A stretch of 64,000 bases of DNA. Source: Pseudomonas frederiksbergensis (lineage in GTDB: Bacteria; Pseudomonadota; Gammaproteobacteria; Pseudomonadales; Pseudomonadaceae). A program made the translations under genes and the position numbers. Of this stretch, positions 1-7,487 are shown piece after piece. The notes below the pieces were generated by a model. That model did no database searches. It saw nothing but the letters and a program-made list of their open reading frames with translations, and was not told the DNA's origin. Location: the NCBI RefSeq assembly GCF_003732705.1, contig NZ_MOBR01000017.1, forward strand, positions 247,412-311,411. The letters run 5' to 3'. The stretch's first letter is position 1. Each line of letters starts with the position of its first letter.

Positions 1-1016
1 CAGGCGCGACCTTGAATGTGCAGGCGGCCACAGATCGTCTGCTGATCGAACTCGCCCTTGAACTCAAGGAAGTTCGAACCGTCGGCAATCCGGGCGATGA
101 TTTCGCGCACGTCGTAGGGTTTTTTCGGGTCATCCGGGATCAGGCCCAGCAATTCGTCGATGGGGTAGAGCGGTTCTTTCCATTGGCGTTCGGGTAACCA
201 TTGCAGCTGCTCGTTCCACGACAACAGGCTGACAATCTCGCGCACCACGCGCACGCCGTCGGCGTCGTTCTCGGCCAGGTACTCGGCGGTGCCGGCGGTT
301 TGCGCGTGCATTTCGGCGCCGCCCAATTCTTCATCAGTGGCGACTTCGCCGGTGGCGGCTTTTAACAGCGGCGGGCCGGCGAGAAAGAGCTTGGCCTTGC
401 CGCGCACCACCACGACGTAGTCCGACAAACCCGGTTGATACGCGCCGCCAGCGGTGGCCGAGCCGTGGACCACGGTGATTTGCGGCAACCCCATGGCCGA
501 CATCCGCGCCTGATTGGCAAAGCTGCGCGCACCCTCAATGAAAATCTCGGCGGCGTAATTGAGGTTGGCGCCGCCGCTCTCGGCCAGGGTGATCACCGGC
601 AGTTTGTTTTCCATGGCAATTTGCTGCAGGCGCAGGGATTTTTTCAAACCGCTGGGGGAAATGGTACCGCCCTTGATTGCGCTATTGTTCGCCACCACCA
701 ACACCCGCACGCCGGACACGTAACCGATCCCGGCAATCAAGCCGCCGCCGGCCGAACTGCCGTCCTTGTCGTCGTGCAGCTTGTAGCCCGCAAGGCTCGC
801 CAGTTCGAGAAACGGTGCACCGGGGTCGAGCAACAGATTGAGTCGTTCACGGGGCAGCAGTTGCCCGCGTTTGTCGAATTTGGCTTTGGCTTCGGCGGCC
901 TTGTTCAGCAGATTCTGTTCGAGTTGGCGGACGTGCTCGATGCCCACCAGCATCACCGCACGGTTTTGCGCGAACTGTTCACTGAAAGGGTCGACTTGCG
1001 ACTGGATCACCGGCAT
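1..1016 (-). CDS. atuC: Geranyl-CoA carboxylase beta (carboxyltransferase) subunit, partial
   Basis: This is the N-terminal 338 residues of an acyl-CoA carboxylase carboxyltransferase subunit; the 3' end lies beyond the window edge. The family moves a carboxyl group from biotin to an acyl-CoA, here most likely cis-geranyl-CoA in acyclic terpene (citronellol/geraniol) breakdown. Visible features are the LPRERL segment near residue 50, the SAGGGLIAGIG glycine stretch near 90, the ESGGAN motif near 145 and the SATAGGAYQPG oxyanion-type loop near 180. The start ATG lies 3 bases after the atuB stop, so the genes are co-transcribed. The atuA-atuB-atuC order behind a divergent TetR gene supports the Atu name over methylcrotonyl-CoA carboxylase, whose beta subunit is close in sequence. 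Confidence 0.85.
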   Translation of the reverse strand, partial: MPVIQSQVDPFSEQFAQNRAVMLVGIEHVRQLEQNLLNKAAEAKAKFDKRGQLLPRERLNLLLDPGAPFLELASLAGYKLHDDKDGSSAGGGLIAGIGYVSGVRVLVVANNSAIKGGTISPSGLKKSLRLQQIAMENKLPVITLAESGGANLNYAAEIFIEGARSFANQARMSAMGLPQITVVHGSATAGGAYQPGLSDYVVVVRGKAKLFLAGPPLLKAATGEVATDEELGGAEMHAQTAGTAEYLAENDADGVRVVREIVSLLSWNEQLQWLPERQWKEPLYPIDELLGLIPDDPKKPYDVREIIARIADGSNFLEFKGEFDQQTICGRLHIQGRA

Positions 1017-1019
1017 GAC

Positions 1020-1889
1020 TTATTCCTTGTCCTTCAATACATCGGGTAAGTACGCGCGATGGAAACCGTTGTACGACTCGCTGTTCTGCGCCTTGTGAAT
1101 CGGCCACGCCCGTCCGCCAAGACTCGCCGCACCGTCAATGCGCAACGTGCTGCCGCTGACGAATGCCGCCGCCGGGCTGAGCAGGAACACAATCGCTGCG
1201 CTGACTTCCGATTCGGTGCCGATGCGTTTGAGCGGCACGTGTTCGCGCAGGGTCGGGATCACGGCCTTGAACGCGCCTTCGTAAGTGTCCATGCCGCTTG
1301 AGGCGATCCAGCCCGGTGCCACGGCGTTGACCCGCACCCCGGCGTAACCCCATTCGAACGCGGCGGTCTTGGTCAGGTTGTCCATGCCCGAGCGCGACGC
1401 ACCCGAATGGCCCATGCCGGGCATGCCGCCCCACATGTCGGCGAGCATGTTGACGATGGCCCCGCCGTGCTTGCTCATGGATTGATTGAACACTTCCCGG
1501 GCCATCAGGAAACCGCCCACCAGATTGGTGCGCATCACGGTTTCGAAACCCTTCTGGTTGATCGAGGCCAGGGGTGACGGGAACTGGCCACCGGCGTTGT
1601 TGACCAGGCCATGGATCGGGCCATGCAGGCGGATCAACTCGCTGACCAGATGCTTGACCGCTTCTTCCTCACGAATATCGCAAGTCTTCCAGTCCGCCTT
1701 GCCGCCATCCTCGGCAATCTCCAGGGCGACGTTTTTCAGTTTGTCGGCGTTGCGTCCCACCAGCAGCACATGGGCACCGAGGGCCGCCAGTTCGTGGGCG
1801 GTGCAACGGCCGATGCCGCTGCCGCCGCCGGTGACAATAATGGTTTGGCCAGCGAACAGATCGGGTTTGAAAATCGAGTCGTAAGCCAT
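1020..1889 (-). CDS. atuB: SDR-family oxidoreductase of the atu operon
   Basis: This is a 289-residue short-chain dehydrogenase/reductase. The N-terminal nucleotide-binding motif TGGGSGIG (about residues 20-27) and the NNAG motif (about 97-100) are intact. The usual YxxxK catalytic pair is replaced: in the stretch HSGASRSGMDNLTK, Ser and Arg stand where Tyr and Lys are expected. As I recall, peroxisomal trans-2-enoyl-CoA reductases have a similar HSGAARAG stretch, which suggests an enoyl-CoA-type reductase rather than an alcohol dehydrogenase. It lies between atuA and atuC, and its ribosome-binding site (GAGGA) overlaps the atuA stop. Its step in terpene catabolism is not settled by the sequence. 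Confidence 0.85.
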   Translation of the reverse strand: MAYDSIFKPDLFAGQTIIVTGGGSGIGRCTAHELAALGAHVLLVGRNADKLKNVALEIAEDGGKADWKTCDIREEEAVKHLVSELIRLHGPIHGLVNNAGGQFPSPLASINQKGFETVMRTNLVGGFLMAREVFNQSMSKHGGAIVNMLADMWGGMPGMGHSGASRSGMDNLTKTAAFEWGYAGVRVNAVAPGWIASSGMDTYEGAFKAVIPTLREHVPLKRIGTESEVSAAIVFLLSPAAAFVSGSTLRIDGAASLGGRAWPIHKAQNSESYNGFHRAYLPDVLKDKE

Positions 1890-1901
1890 GGCAGCGGTCC
1901 T

Positions 1902-3704
1902 CTAGTTGACCAGGTCGGCGATGCGCTGGGGCACCGGAATCTGCATCTCCAGCAGTTGCTGGGCGAAGGCTTTGCCTTGCGGATCGATCCGCAGGCTGGC
2001 TACGCCACCACCGCCGAGGGCGTTTTCCAGCAGGAAGTTCAAGCTGTGGGTGCCGGGTAAATACCAGCGCTCGACACGGCCGCGAACCGGGTCGAGCACG
2101 TGGCTCATCCAGTCGACGATCACCTCCGGCGTCAGCGCTTCGGCGATCCACGGCAGGAACTGCGGCTGCCGTGCCATGACCCCGATGTTGCTGTGATTGC
2201 CCTTGTCGCCGGAGCGGGCGACCGCGAGTTTGACCAGCGCGACGCTGGCATCGGCACGCTCGGTGGGTTTGGGAGGCTCAAGCGGCACGGGCAAATCAGC
2301 GGAGTCGAGCGCATCGAGGGCGGGCAGGGCGCAGGGATGGCGTTGCCCCTTGAGATCAATCTCCAGCGTGCAGGCGGTTTTGTCGATCAGGAACGAGAAC
2401 AGCCGGATCAGCGGATACACCGTCGGCCGGCCGCCGACGATCCCGGTCAACCCCGGGGCCATGCCGGTGGCGGCCTGGGCGATCTCCCGGGAGAACACGA
2501 TCAACGCCTGTTTGTTCGGGTGGCGCACCGCAAGTTTGATCACCACTTCGCGGCTGTCCTGGCGTTGGCCGTGGGGGCCGTAGGTCGCCTCGCTGCCGAG
2601 CAGTTCGATATTCACTTCGCTGTAGGGCGCCCAGCCGCGCTGGCTGAAAATCTCCGAGGTTTTGTTGATGATCGCTTCGCTGACGCGCCGGGCCTTGTCC
2701 ACCGCGTCAATGCCGGCAATCAGGCAACTGGCGGTGCAGCGGAAACCGTCCGGGTAGGTCGCGCTGACTTTGTATTGATCTGTCGGCGGCAAACCTTTGG
2801 CGCCGTGCACCTGCACTGCGTTTTTGCCCTGCTGTTGGAGTTTGACCTGACTGAAATTGCACACCACGTCCGGCAGCAGATAAGCCTGCGGGTCGCCGAT
2901 TTCGTAGAGCATCTGCTCGCCGACGGTCAATGGCGTGACCAATCCGCCGGAGCCTTCGGGTTTGCTGACGATGAACTGGCTGTCGGCGCTGACTTCAACG
3001 ATAGGAAAGCCGATGTGCTCGTAATCGGGCACCTCGCGCCAGTCAGTGAAATTGCCGCCCGTGCATTGGGCGCCACATTCGATGATGTGCCCGGCCAGTG
3101 CGGCCTGGGCCAGTTTGTCGTAGTCGTGCCATGACCAGCCGAATTCATGCACCAGCGCGGCGCTGACCACGGCGCTGTCCACCACCCGCCCGGTGATCAC
3201 GATGTCCGCGCCAAGGCGCAGGGCTTCGACGATGCCCGGTGCGCCGAGATACGCGTTGGTAGAAACGCACATCGGCGGCAACGGCGCGCCGCTGAACATT
3301 TCGTGGATACCTTGGCTGCCGAGCTGTTTGAACTGCGGTTGCAGGTCATCCCCCAGCAACACGGCGATCTTCAGCGCCACACCGGCCTGGTCGCACGCCG
3401 CTTGCAGGGCGGCGGCGCAGGCTTGCGGGTTGACGCCGCCGGCGTTGCTGATGACGCGGATCTTCTGTTCGGCGAGTTGCGACAACAAAGGACTGAGGAC
3501 TTCGATGAAGTCGCTGGCAAAGCCTGCCTGCGCGTCTTTCATCCGGGCGCCGGCCATGATCGACAGGGTGATTTCGGCGAGGTAATCGAACACCAGATAG
3601 TCCAGGCGCCCGCCCTCTACCAATTGCGCGGCGGCGGTCGAGGTGTCGCCCCAGAAGGCGCTGGCGCAACCGATGCGGATTGTTTTTGGCACAGTCAACT
3701 CCAT
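1902..3704 (-). CDS. atuA: Acyclic terpene utilization protein AtuA (DUF1446 family)
   Basis: The product is 600 residues, the first gene of the atu operon. The start chosen is the ATG at 3704 (MELTVPKTIRIG), which has a GGAG Shine-Dalgarno 7 bases upstream; the reading frame stays open another 87 codons, but that extension runs back across the operators and into atuR. The first ~440 residues match the AtuA family (DUF1446), with conserved glycine-rich stretches such as GDDLQPQ, SVSTNAYLGAPGI-like and ITGRVVDSA. The last ~120 residues (ARSGDKGNHSNIGVMAR) resemble the small C-terminal domain often fused to this family. Required for growth on citronellol-type terpenes in P. aeruginosa; its exact reaction is not established. 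Expression is probably controlled by AtuR. Confidence 0.88.
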   Translation of the reverse strand: MELTVPKTIRIGCASAFWGDTSTAAAQLVEGGRLDYLVFDYLAEITLSIMAGARMKDAQAGFASDFIEVLSPLLSQLAEQKIRVISNAGGVNPQACAAALQAACDQAGVALKIAVLLGDDLQPQFKQLGSQGIHEMFSGAPLPPMCVSTNAYLGAPGIVEALRLGADIVITGRVVDSAVVSAALVHEFGWSWHDYDKLAQAALAGHIIECGAQCTGGNFTDWREVPDYEHIGFPIVEVSADSQFIVSKPEGSGGLVTPLTVGEQMLYEIGDPQAYLLPDVVCNFSQVKLQQQGKNAVQVHGAKGLPPTDQYKVSATYPDGFRCTASCLIAGIDAVDKARRVSEAIINKTSEIFSQRGWAPYSEVNIELLGSEATYGPHGQRQDSREVVIKLAVRHPNKQALIVFSREIAQAATGMAPGLTGIVGGRPTVYPLIRLFSFLIDKTACTLEIDLKGQRHPCALPALDALDSADLPVPLEPPKPTERADASVALVKLAVARSGDKGNHSNIGVMARQPQFLPWIAEALTPEVIVDWMSHVLDPVRGRVERWYLPGTHSLNFLLENALGGGGVASLRIDPQGKAFAQQLLEMQIPVPQRIADLVN

Positions 3705-3734
3705 GCTCAGCTCCGACAGAAGTGCTCCGAGACT

Positions 3735-3751
3735 ACCAAGCAAGCGCTTGG
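3735..3751. promoter_or_regulatory. AtuR operator copy 1
   Basis: The 17-base sequence ACCAAGCAAGCGCTTGG sits in the atuA-atuR intergenic region with the palindromic core CAAGCGCTTG. The same 17 bases recur on the opposite strand at 3779-3795. AtuR of P. aeruginosa is known to bind two inverted-repeat sites in this intergenic region, which fits. It lies 31 bp upstream of the atuA start codon. Confidence 0.8.
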
Positions 3752-3778
3752 TTTGTAAACGCCCAAAATATCTTCGTC

Positions 3779-3795
3779 CCAAGCGCTTGCTTGGT
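3779..3795. promoter_or_regulatory. AtuR operator copy 2 (reverse orientation)
   Basis: This is the exact reverse complement of the 17-base element at 3735-3751, 27 bases away, with the same CAAGCGCTTG core. Two operators in opposite orientation between divergent genes suit joint repression of atuA and autoregulation of atuR. Confidence 0.8.
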
Positions 3796-3882
3796 CGTCC
3801 CGGCCAGCTTAAATTGCCCGCGCAACCCCGCTGATTTAGCGGCGAGCGGCGCATCTGACTGAACGACTGTAGGAGAGAACGG

Positions 3883-4509
3883 GTGGACGAGCAAAAAGCC
3901 CTGAGGGTGATGCGCGAATTGGTCGACAACGGCCAGTTGACCGACCCGGACAGTGCCCGCGGCAAACTGCTGCAAGTGGCGGCTCACCTGTTCCGCAACA
4001 AAGGCTATGAACGCACCACGGTGCGGGATCTGGCCAGTGCGGTGGGCATTCAGTCGGGCAGTATTTTTCATCACTTCAAAAGCAAGGACGAGATCCTGCG
4101 CGCGGTGATGGAAGAAACCATCCGTTACAACACTGCGCTGATGCGTGCCGCGTTGGCCGAGGCCGGCAACGTACGCGAACGGGTGCTGGCGCTGATCCGT
4201 TGCGAATTGCAGTCGATCATGGGCGGCAGCGGCGAAGCCATGGCGGTGCTGGTTTACGAATGGCGCTCGTTGTCCGCAGAAGGGCAGGTCCAGGTGTTGG
4301 CCCTGCGGGACATTTATGAAGAAATCTGGCTACAGGTGCTGGGCGAGGCCAAAGACGCCGGGTTTATCCGCGGTGATGTGTTCATCACTCGGCGGTTTTT
4401 GACGGGCGCCTTGTCCTGGACCACCACCTGGTTTCGCGCCGGCGGCAGCATGAGCCTCGATCAATTGGCCGATGAGGCGTTGATTCTGGTGCTGGAAGAG
4501 CGGCAGTGA
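3883..4509 (+). CDS. atuR: TetR-family repressor of the atu operon
   Basis: This is a 208-residue TetR/AcrR regulator. The N-terminal helix-turn-helix is clear at about residues 27-70, with TTVRDLASAVGI followed by the recognition helix SGSIFHHFKSKDEIL. The C-terminal ligand domain is variable, as usual for the family. Translation starts at GTG with an AGGAG motif 7 bases upstream. It is divergent from atuA, and the two 17-base operators lie between them. By family knowledge it represses atu genes until a terpene acyl-CoA intermediate is present. The 30-residue N-terminal extension before the HTH is a little longer than in most TetR proteins. Confidence 0.88.
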   Translation: MDEQKALRVMRELVDNGQLTDPDSARGKLLQVAAHLFRNKGYERTTVRDLASAVGIQSGSIFHHFKSKDEILRAVMEETIRYNTALMRAALAEAGNVRERVLALIRCELQSIMGGSGEAMAVLVYEWRSLSAEGQVQVLALRDIYEEIWLQVLGEAKDAGFIRGDVFITRRFLTGALSWTTTWFRAGGSMSLDQLADEALILVLEERQ

Positions 4510-4601
4510 CACGTCTATCTCGACGATAAACTGGCTAAGTAGGCGAAACCGCCTAGGTTGAATGCATTGATGCGTATTTTTTTGGGGAGTGGGTTGTTTT
4601 G

Positions 4602-5396
4602 ATGTCTTCGCCAAGTTGGACGGTCTCGCGGCTTTTGCTGGCGGCACTCGCGGTGCTATGGGTGTTGCCGTCCCAGGCAGCGCAACAGGTGCGGGTCGGT
4701 GCGGCGCATTTTCCGCCTTACACCGTGCGTCCGGAGTCCGGCGCCGACACCGGTTTGTTGCCGCAATTGGTCGAAGCCTTGAATCAATTGCAGACCGATT
4801 ACGAATTCGTGCTGGTGCCGACCTCGATTCCCCGGCGTTTCGGTGATTTCAAGCAGGGCCGGGTGGACATGGCGATCTTCGAGAACCCGGATTGGGGCTG
4901 GAAGGACATTCCCCACACCACGGTCGACATGGGCCTGGAAGACGCCGAGATTTTTGTCGCGCAACGCAAACCCGACCGTCAGCAGAGTTACTTTGCCGAC
5001 CTCGCCGGCAAACGTCTGGCGCTGTTCAGTGGCTATCACTACGAATTCGCCAACTTCAATGCCGACCCGAAATTCCTCGCGCAGAACTTCAACGCCACGC
5101 TGACCTACTCCCATGACAGCAACCTGCTGATGGTCTTGCGTGATCGCGCGGACATCGCCCTGGTCACGCGCTCCTACCTGAGCGATTACCTGCTGCGCAA
5201 CGAGAAAGTCGCCGATGAGTTGCTGGTGTCCCAGCGCATTGACCAGGTCTACCACCACTACGCACTGCTCAGCCCCGCCGCGCCGATCAGTGGCCCGGCG
5301 TTCAGCAAGTTGCTGCAAGGCTTGCGCGATAACGGCCAGATGCTGAAGATTTTTGAGCCGTACAAAATCTCTCTGGTGCCGGTGCCCAAGTCCTGA
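4602..5396 (+). CDS. Periplasmic solute-binding protein (amino-acid type, SBP_bac_3)
   Basis: The product is 264 residues with a signal peptide (hydrophobic LLLAALAVLWVLPSQA, cleavage near residue 27). The mature part starts VRVGAAHFPPYTV, the typical opening of family 3 solute-binding proteins, followed by GLLPQLVEALN and RGDVDMAIF-like segments. There is no adjacent permease or ATPase gene, so it may be an orphan sensor or binding protein rather than a transporter component. A TTG at 4599 could also start translation; ATG 4602 is preferred, with GGGGAG 12 bases upstream. The last ~26 bases of this gene and the following spacer recur before the second downstream paralogue (see 6422-6447), a sign that the downstream pair arose by tandem duplication. 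Confidence 0.7.
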   Translation: MSSPSWTVSRLLLAALAVLWVLPSQAAQQVRVGAAHFPPYTVRPESGADTGLLPQLVEALNQLQTDYEFVLVPTSIPRRFGDFKQGRVDMAIFENPDWGWKDIPHTTVDMGLEDAEIFVAQRKPDRQQSYFADLAGKRLALFSGYHYEFANFNADPKFLAQNFNATLTYSHDSNLLMVLRDRADIALVTRSYLSDYLLRNEKVADELLVSQRIDQVYHHYALLSPAAPISGPAFSKLLQGLRDNGQMLKIFEPYKISLVPVPKS

Positions 5397-5429
5397 CCGA
5401 TTGTCTGAAAGAGCATGTTTTTGCCACGG

Positions 5430-5449
5430 ACCTGTCAGATCTGACAGTA
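5430..5449. promoter_or_regulatory. lux-box-like palindrome, copy 1
   Basis: The sequence ACCTGTCAGATCTGACAGTA contains a perfect 16-base palindrome (5432-5447) with the ACCTG...CAG layout of lux/las boxes bound by LuxR-type quorum regulators. It lies 78 bp upstream of the start codon at 5528 and is conserved exactly before the second paralogue. LuxR control is inferred from motif shape only; no luxR or luxI gene is in the window. Confidence 0.5.
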
Positions 5450-5527
5450 GAAAATCCATGAATCCCACGTTTAGATAACCTCCTGTTGTCGGCCTTCACG
5501 GGCCGACCGTGCCGAGAGGTTATTGCC

Positions 5528-6361
5528 ATGTCGCAACCAGTCTTCGTCAACCTGAAATGTGTTCCATCACTGCGCGTTCCACAGGCCCCTGATAACAAAC
5601 TCAAGGTCAGACCGACCGATGATGGAGCGGGCATCTCGGTGGCGGTGGAACCCTGGCCGTTTATGGCGCCTTCCAACACCGTAACCCTGCACGTCTGCGG
5701 CGTGCGCCAGGATGGCAGCCCGTTTATGTTGCGCCAGGTGTATGCCGAGCCGGTCACTGATACCGACGTCAACGAGGGTTGGGAGCGATCGATTCCGTGG
5801 GATGTGCTCAATGACCTGCAACACGGCAGTTCGTTGGTGTTCGTATTTCAAGTGGCCTTCGACGATTGCTGTGGCTGCTGCCCGTTGTTGTTTCCACCGC
5901 TGGCAATCGAGGTGCGCATACCCTTTGAGGACTTGACCACGTTTACCGATGGCAACTGGAATCATTGGGAAAAAGGGGATGCAATAAAAGATGCCAGGGA
6001 TTTGCTGTTGGTTAACAGTAACGGTAACGAGTGTCTGGAAAACATTACTTACTCCCGCGACTCATCTGGCGTGGTTTTGATCAAGACCTTTGATCAGCTT
6101 GATGCAGGCCTGCGTTATGAGTTCGGTTTGTCGGTTCGGCGATTGAACAATTACAACCCTGTTCCAGTCCTGTCCTTGCAGACCAGCTCGGGCCCGGTGA
6201 CTGCTCAAACCACTATCACTGACTTATCCTGGCATCCGCTCAAGGGCGAATTCATGGCTGATGCCAGCACCATGCAGTTGTGGATCTACAGTCATGAGCC
6301 TGATATCGGAATCAGGGGCAACGATTATGGGTTGGATGACATTCTGGTCAGGGAGCTGTAG
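5528..6361 (+). CDS. Unrecognised CCGCC-motif protein, paralogue 1
   Basis: This 277-residue protein is of a family I do not recognise. Residues 1-~140 form a conserved domain shared with the next gene: PWPFMAPSNTVTLHVCG (43-58), DGSPFML (62-68), HGSSLVFVFQVAFDDCCGCCP (99-119) and DLTTFTDG. Residues ~140-277 look like a beta-sandwich of carbohydrate-binding type, ending GNDYGLDDILVREL; the closing DDILV strand is common in such modules. There is no signal peptide or membrane segment. The start was chosen because MSQPVFVNL is shared with the paralogue and follows GAGAGG. Two neighbouring cysteine pairs suggest metal binding or disulfides, but that is a guess. Confidence 0.7.
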   Translation: MSQPVFVNLKCVPSLRVPQAPDNKLKVRPTDDGAGISVAVEPWPFMAPSNTVTLHVCGVRQDGSPFMLRQVYAEPVTDTDVNEGWERSIPWDVLNDLQHGSSLVFVFQVAFDDCCGCCPLLFPPLAIEVRIPFEDLTTFTDGNWNHWEKGDAIKDARDLLLVNSNGNECLENITYSRDSSGVVLIKTFDQLDAGLRYEFGLSVRRLNNYNPVPVLSLQTSSGPVTAQTTITDLSWHPLKGEFMADASTMQLWIYSHEPDIGIRGNDYGLDDILVREL

Positions 6362-6421
6362 CGCTTCGTTCTAACCCTGAAGCGATGTCATGGCGAGAAA
6401 ACGCCCAGGCCTGATCGCCGT

Positions 6422-6447
6422 GGTGCCGGTGCCCAAGCCCTGACCGA
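6422..6447 (+). repeat. Relic of the 3' end of the upstream binding-protein gene
   Basis: These 26 bases repeat the last codons, stop and trailer of the binding-protein gene (about 5377-5402) with a single mismatch. The copy is preceded by unrelated sequence and followed by a diverged copy of the whole 5403-5527 leader. It marks the left edge of a tandem duplication. Confidence 0.75.
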
Positions 6448-6476
6448 TGGTCGGAAAGCACGCTTTCTTGCCACGT

Positions 6477-6496
6477 ACCTGTCAGATCTGACAGTA
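6477..6496. promoter_or_regulatory. lux-box-like palindrome, copy 2
   Basis: This is identical over 20 bases to the element at 5430-5449, although the surrounding leader has diverged at many positions. It lies 80 bp upstream of the second paralogue's start codon. Exact conservation inside a diverging duplicate suggests the palindrome is under selection. Confidence 0.5.
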
Positions 6497-6576
6497 GAAA
6501 ACCCATGAGCCACGCGTTTAGATGACCTCCTGTCGTCGGCCTCGTCACGGGCCGACCTTACTGAGAGGTTATCGCC

Positions 6577-7410
6577 ATGTCGCAACCCGTCTTCGTCAAT
6601 CTGGCCTGCGTTCCTTCACCTGAAGTCACCCAGGCGCCTGATAACCCGATTAGTGTCCGGCGAGTGGATGTCGGTCAATCAGAGATCACTGTTCATGTAA
6701 GACCGTGGCCGTTCATGGCGCCTTCCAACACGGTAACGCTGCATGTCTGCGGGCAGCGCAATGATGGCAGCCCCTTCATGCTGCGTGTGGCCTATGCCGA
6801 GCGGGTCACCGACGCCGACCTCGACGAGGGCTGGCAGTGTTCGATTTCCTGGAATGGGATCGAAGATCTGCTGCACGGCAGTTCGCTGGTGTTTGTATTT
6901 CAAGTGGCCTTTGACGATTGCTGCGGGTGCTGTCCTTTACTGTTGCCGCCAGTGAGCCTGCAGGTGAACGTGCCTTGGCGGGACCTCACAACCTTCACCG
7001 ATGGCGATTACAACGGCTGGCAGGCCGGGCCGGCGGCTGCCGATCCACAGGATTTAAGCATCATCAAACTGCCGGACGGCAATGAGGTGCTTTTCAACAA
7101 TACCTATACAAGCAACTCCAACGGCGTGGTGCTATTTAAGACCTATTCCGAACTGCGGGTGGGTGAGGTCTATGAGTTCAGCATGAGGACTCGCCGATCA
7201 ACTGTGGTAGGCACCAGGCCGATTCTCGCGCTCCGGGCCGGCGACACGGTGGTGGCGGGACCGGAAGAAATCCCCGGCGCCGACTGGATGATATTGAGGG
7301 GGAGCTTCACGGCGAGCGCTGCGACGATGACATTCAATATCGTCAGCGAAGTGGCTACCGGGTCAGGTAATGATTATTACGTGGACGATATTCTGCTCAG
7401 GACGTTGTAG
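6577..7410 (+). CDS. Unrecognised CCGCC-motif protein, paralogue 2
   Basis: This 277-residue protein is the tandem paralogue of the gene at 5528. The N-terminal ~145 residues are closely similar, including PWPFMAPSNTVTLHVCG, DGSPFML, and the cysteine cluster at residues 115-119 in FDDCCGCCP. The C-terminal half (about 146-277) is clearly more divergent but keeps the same plan and the same end (GNDYYVDDILLRTL), suggesting a fixed core domain and a variable binding module. The start MSQPVFVNL follows GAGAGG at the same spacing as in copy 1. No signal peptide is visible. The function is unknown. Confidence 0.7.
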   Translation: MSQPVFVNLACVPSPEVTQAPDNPISVRRVDVGQSEITVHVRPWPFMAPSNTVTLHVCGQRNDGSPFMLRVAYAERVTDADLDEGWQCSISWNGIEDLLHGSSLVFVFQVAFDDCCGCCPLLLPPVSLQVNVPWRDLTTFTDGDYNGWQAGPAAADPQDLSIIKLPDGNEVLFNNTYTSNSNGVVLFKTYSELRVGEVYEFSMRTRRSTVVGTRPILALRAGDTVVAGPEEIPGADWMILRGSFTASAATMTFNIVSEVATGSGNDYYVDDILLRTL

Positions 7411-7425
7411 CAGGGGAGAGCGGGT

Positions 7426-7449
7426 TAAATTTACTGTTGGTGCTTACGT
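7426..7449 (+). promoter_or_regulatory. PvdS iron-starvation box before pvdYII
   Basis: TAAAT (7426-7430), 16 bases, then CGT (7447-7449) matches the known PvdS promoter consensus TAAAT-N16-CGT exactly. It lies 38 bp before the pvdYII start codon. Confidence 0.85.
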
Positions 7450-7487
7450 CCTTGTTGAAACTGTCGACGATTACGTGAGCCCGACCC

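Noticed and set aside
3705..3965. N-terminal extension of atuA
   Set aside because: The frame is open, but it crosses the operators and antisense atuR. The ATG at 3704 has a good ribosome site.
4540..4555. Hairpin TAGGCG/CGCCTA after atuR as a terminator
   Set aside because: The stem is only 6 pairs with a 4-base loop and no T-run follows.
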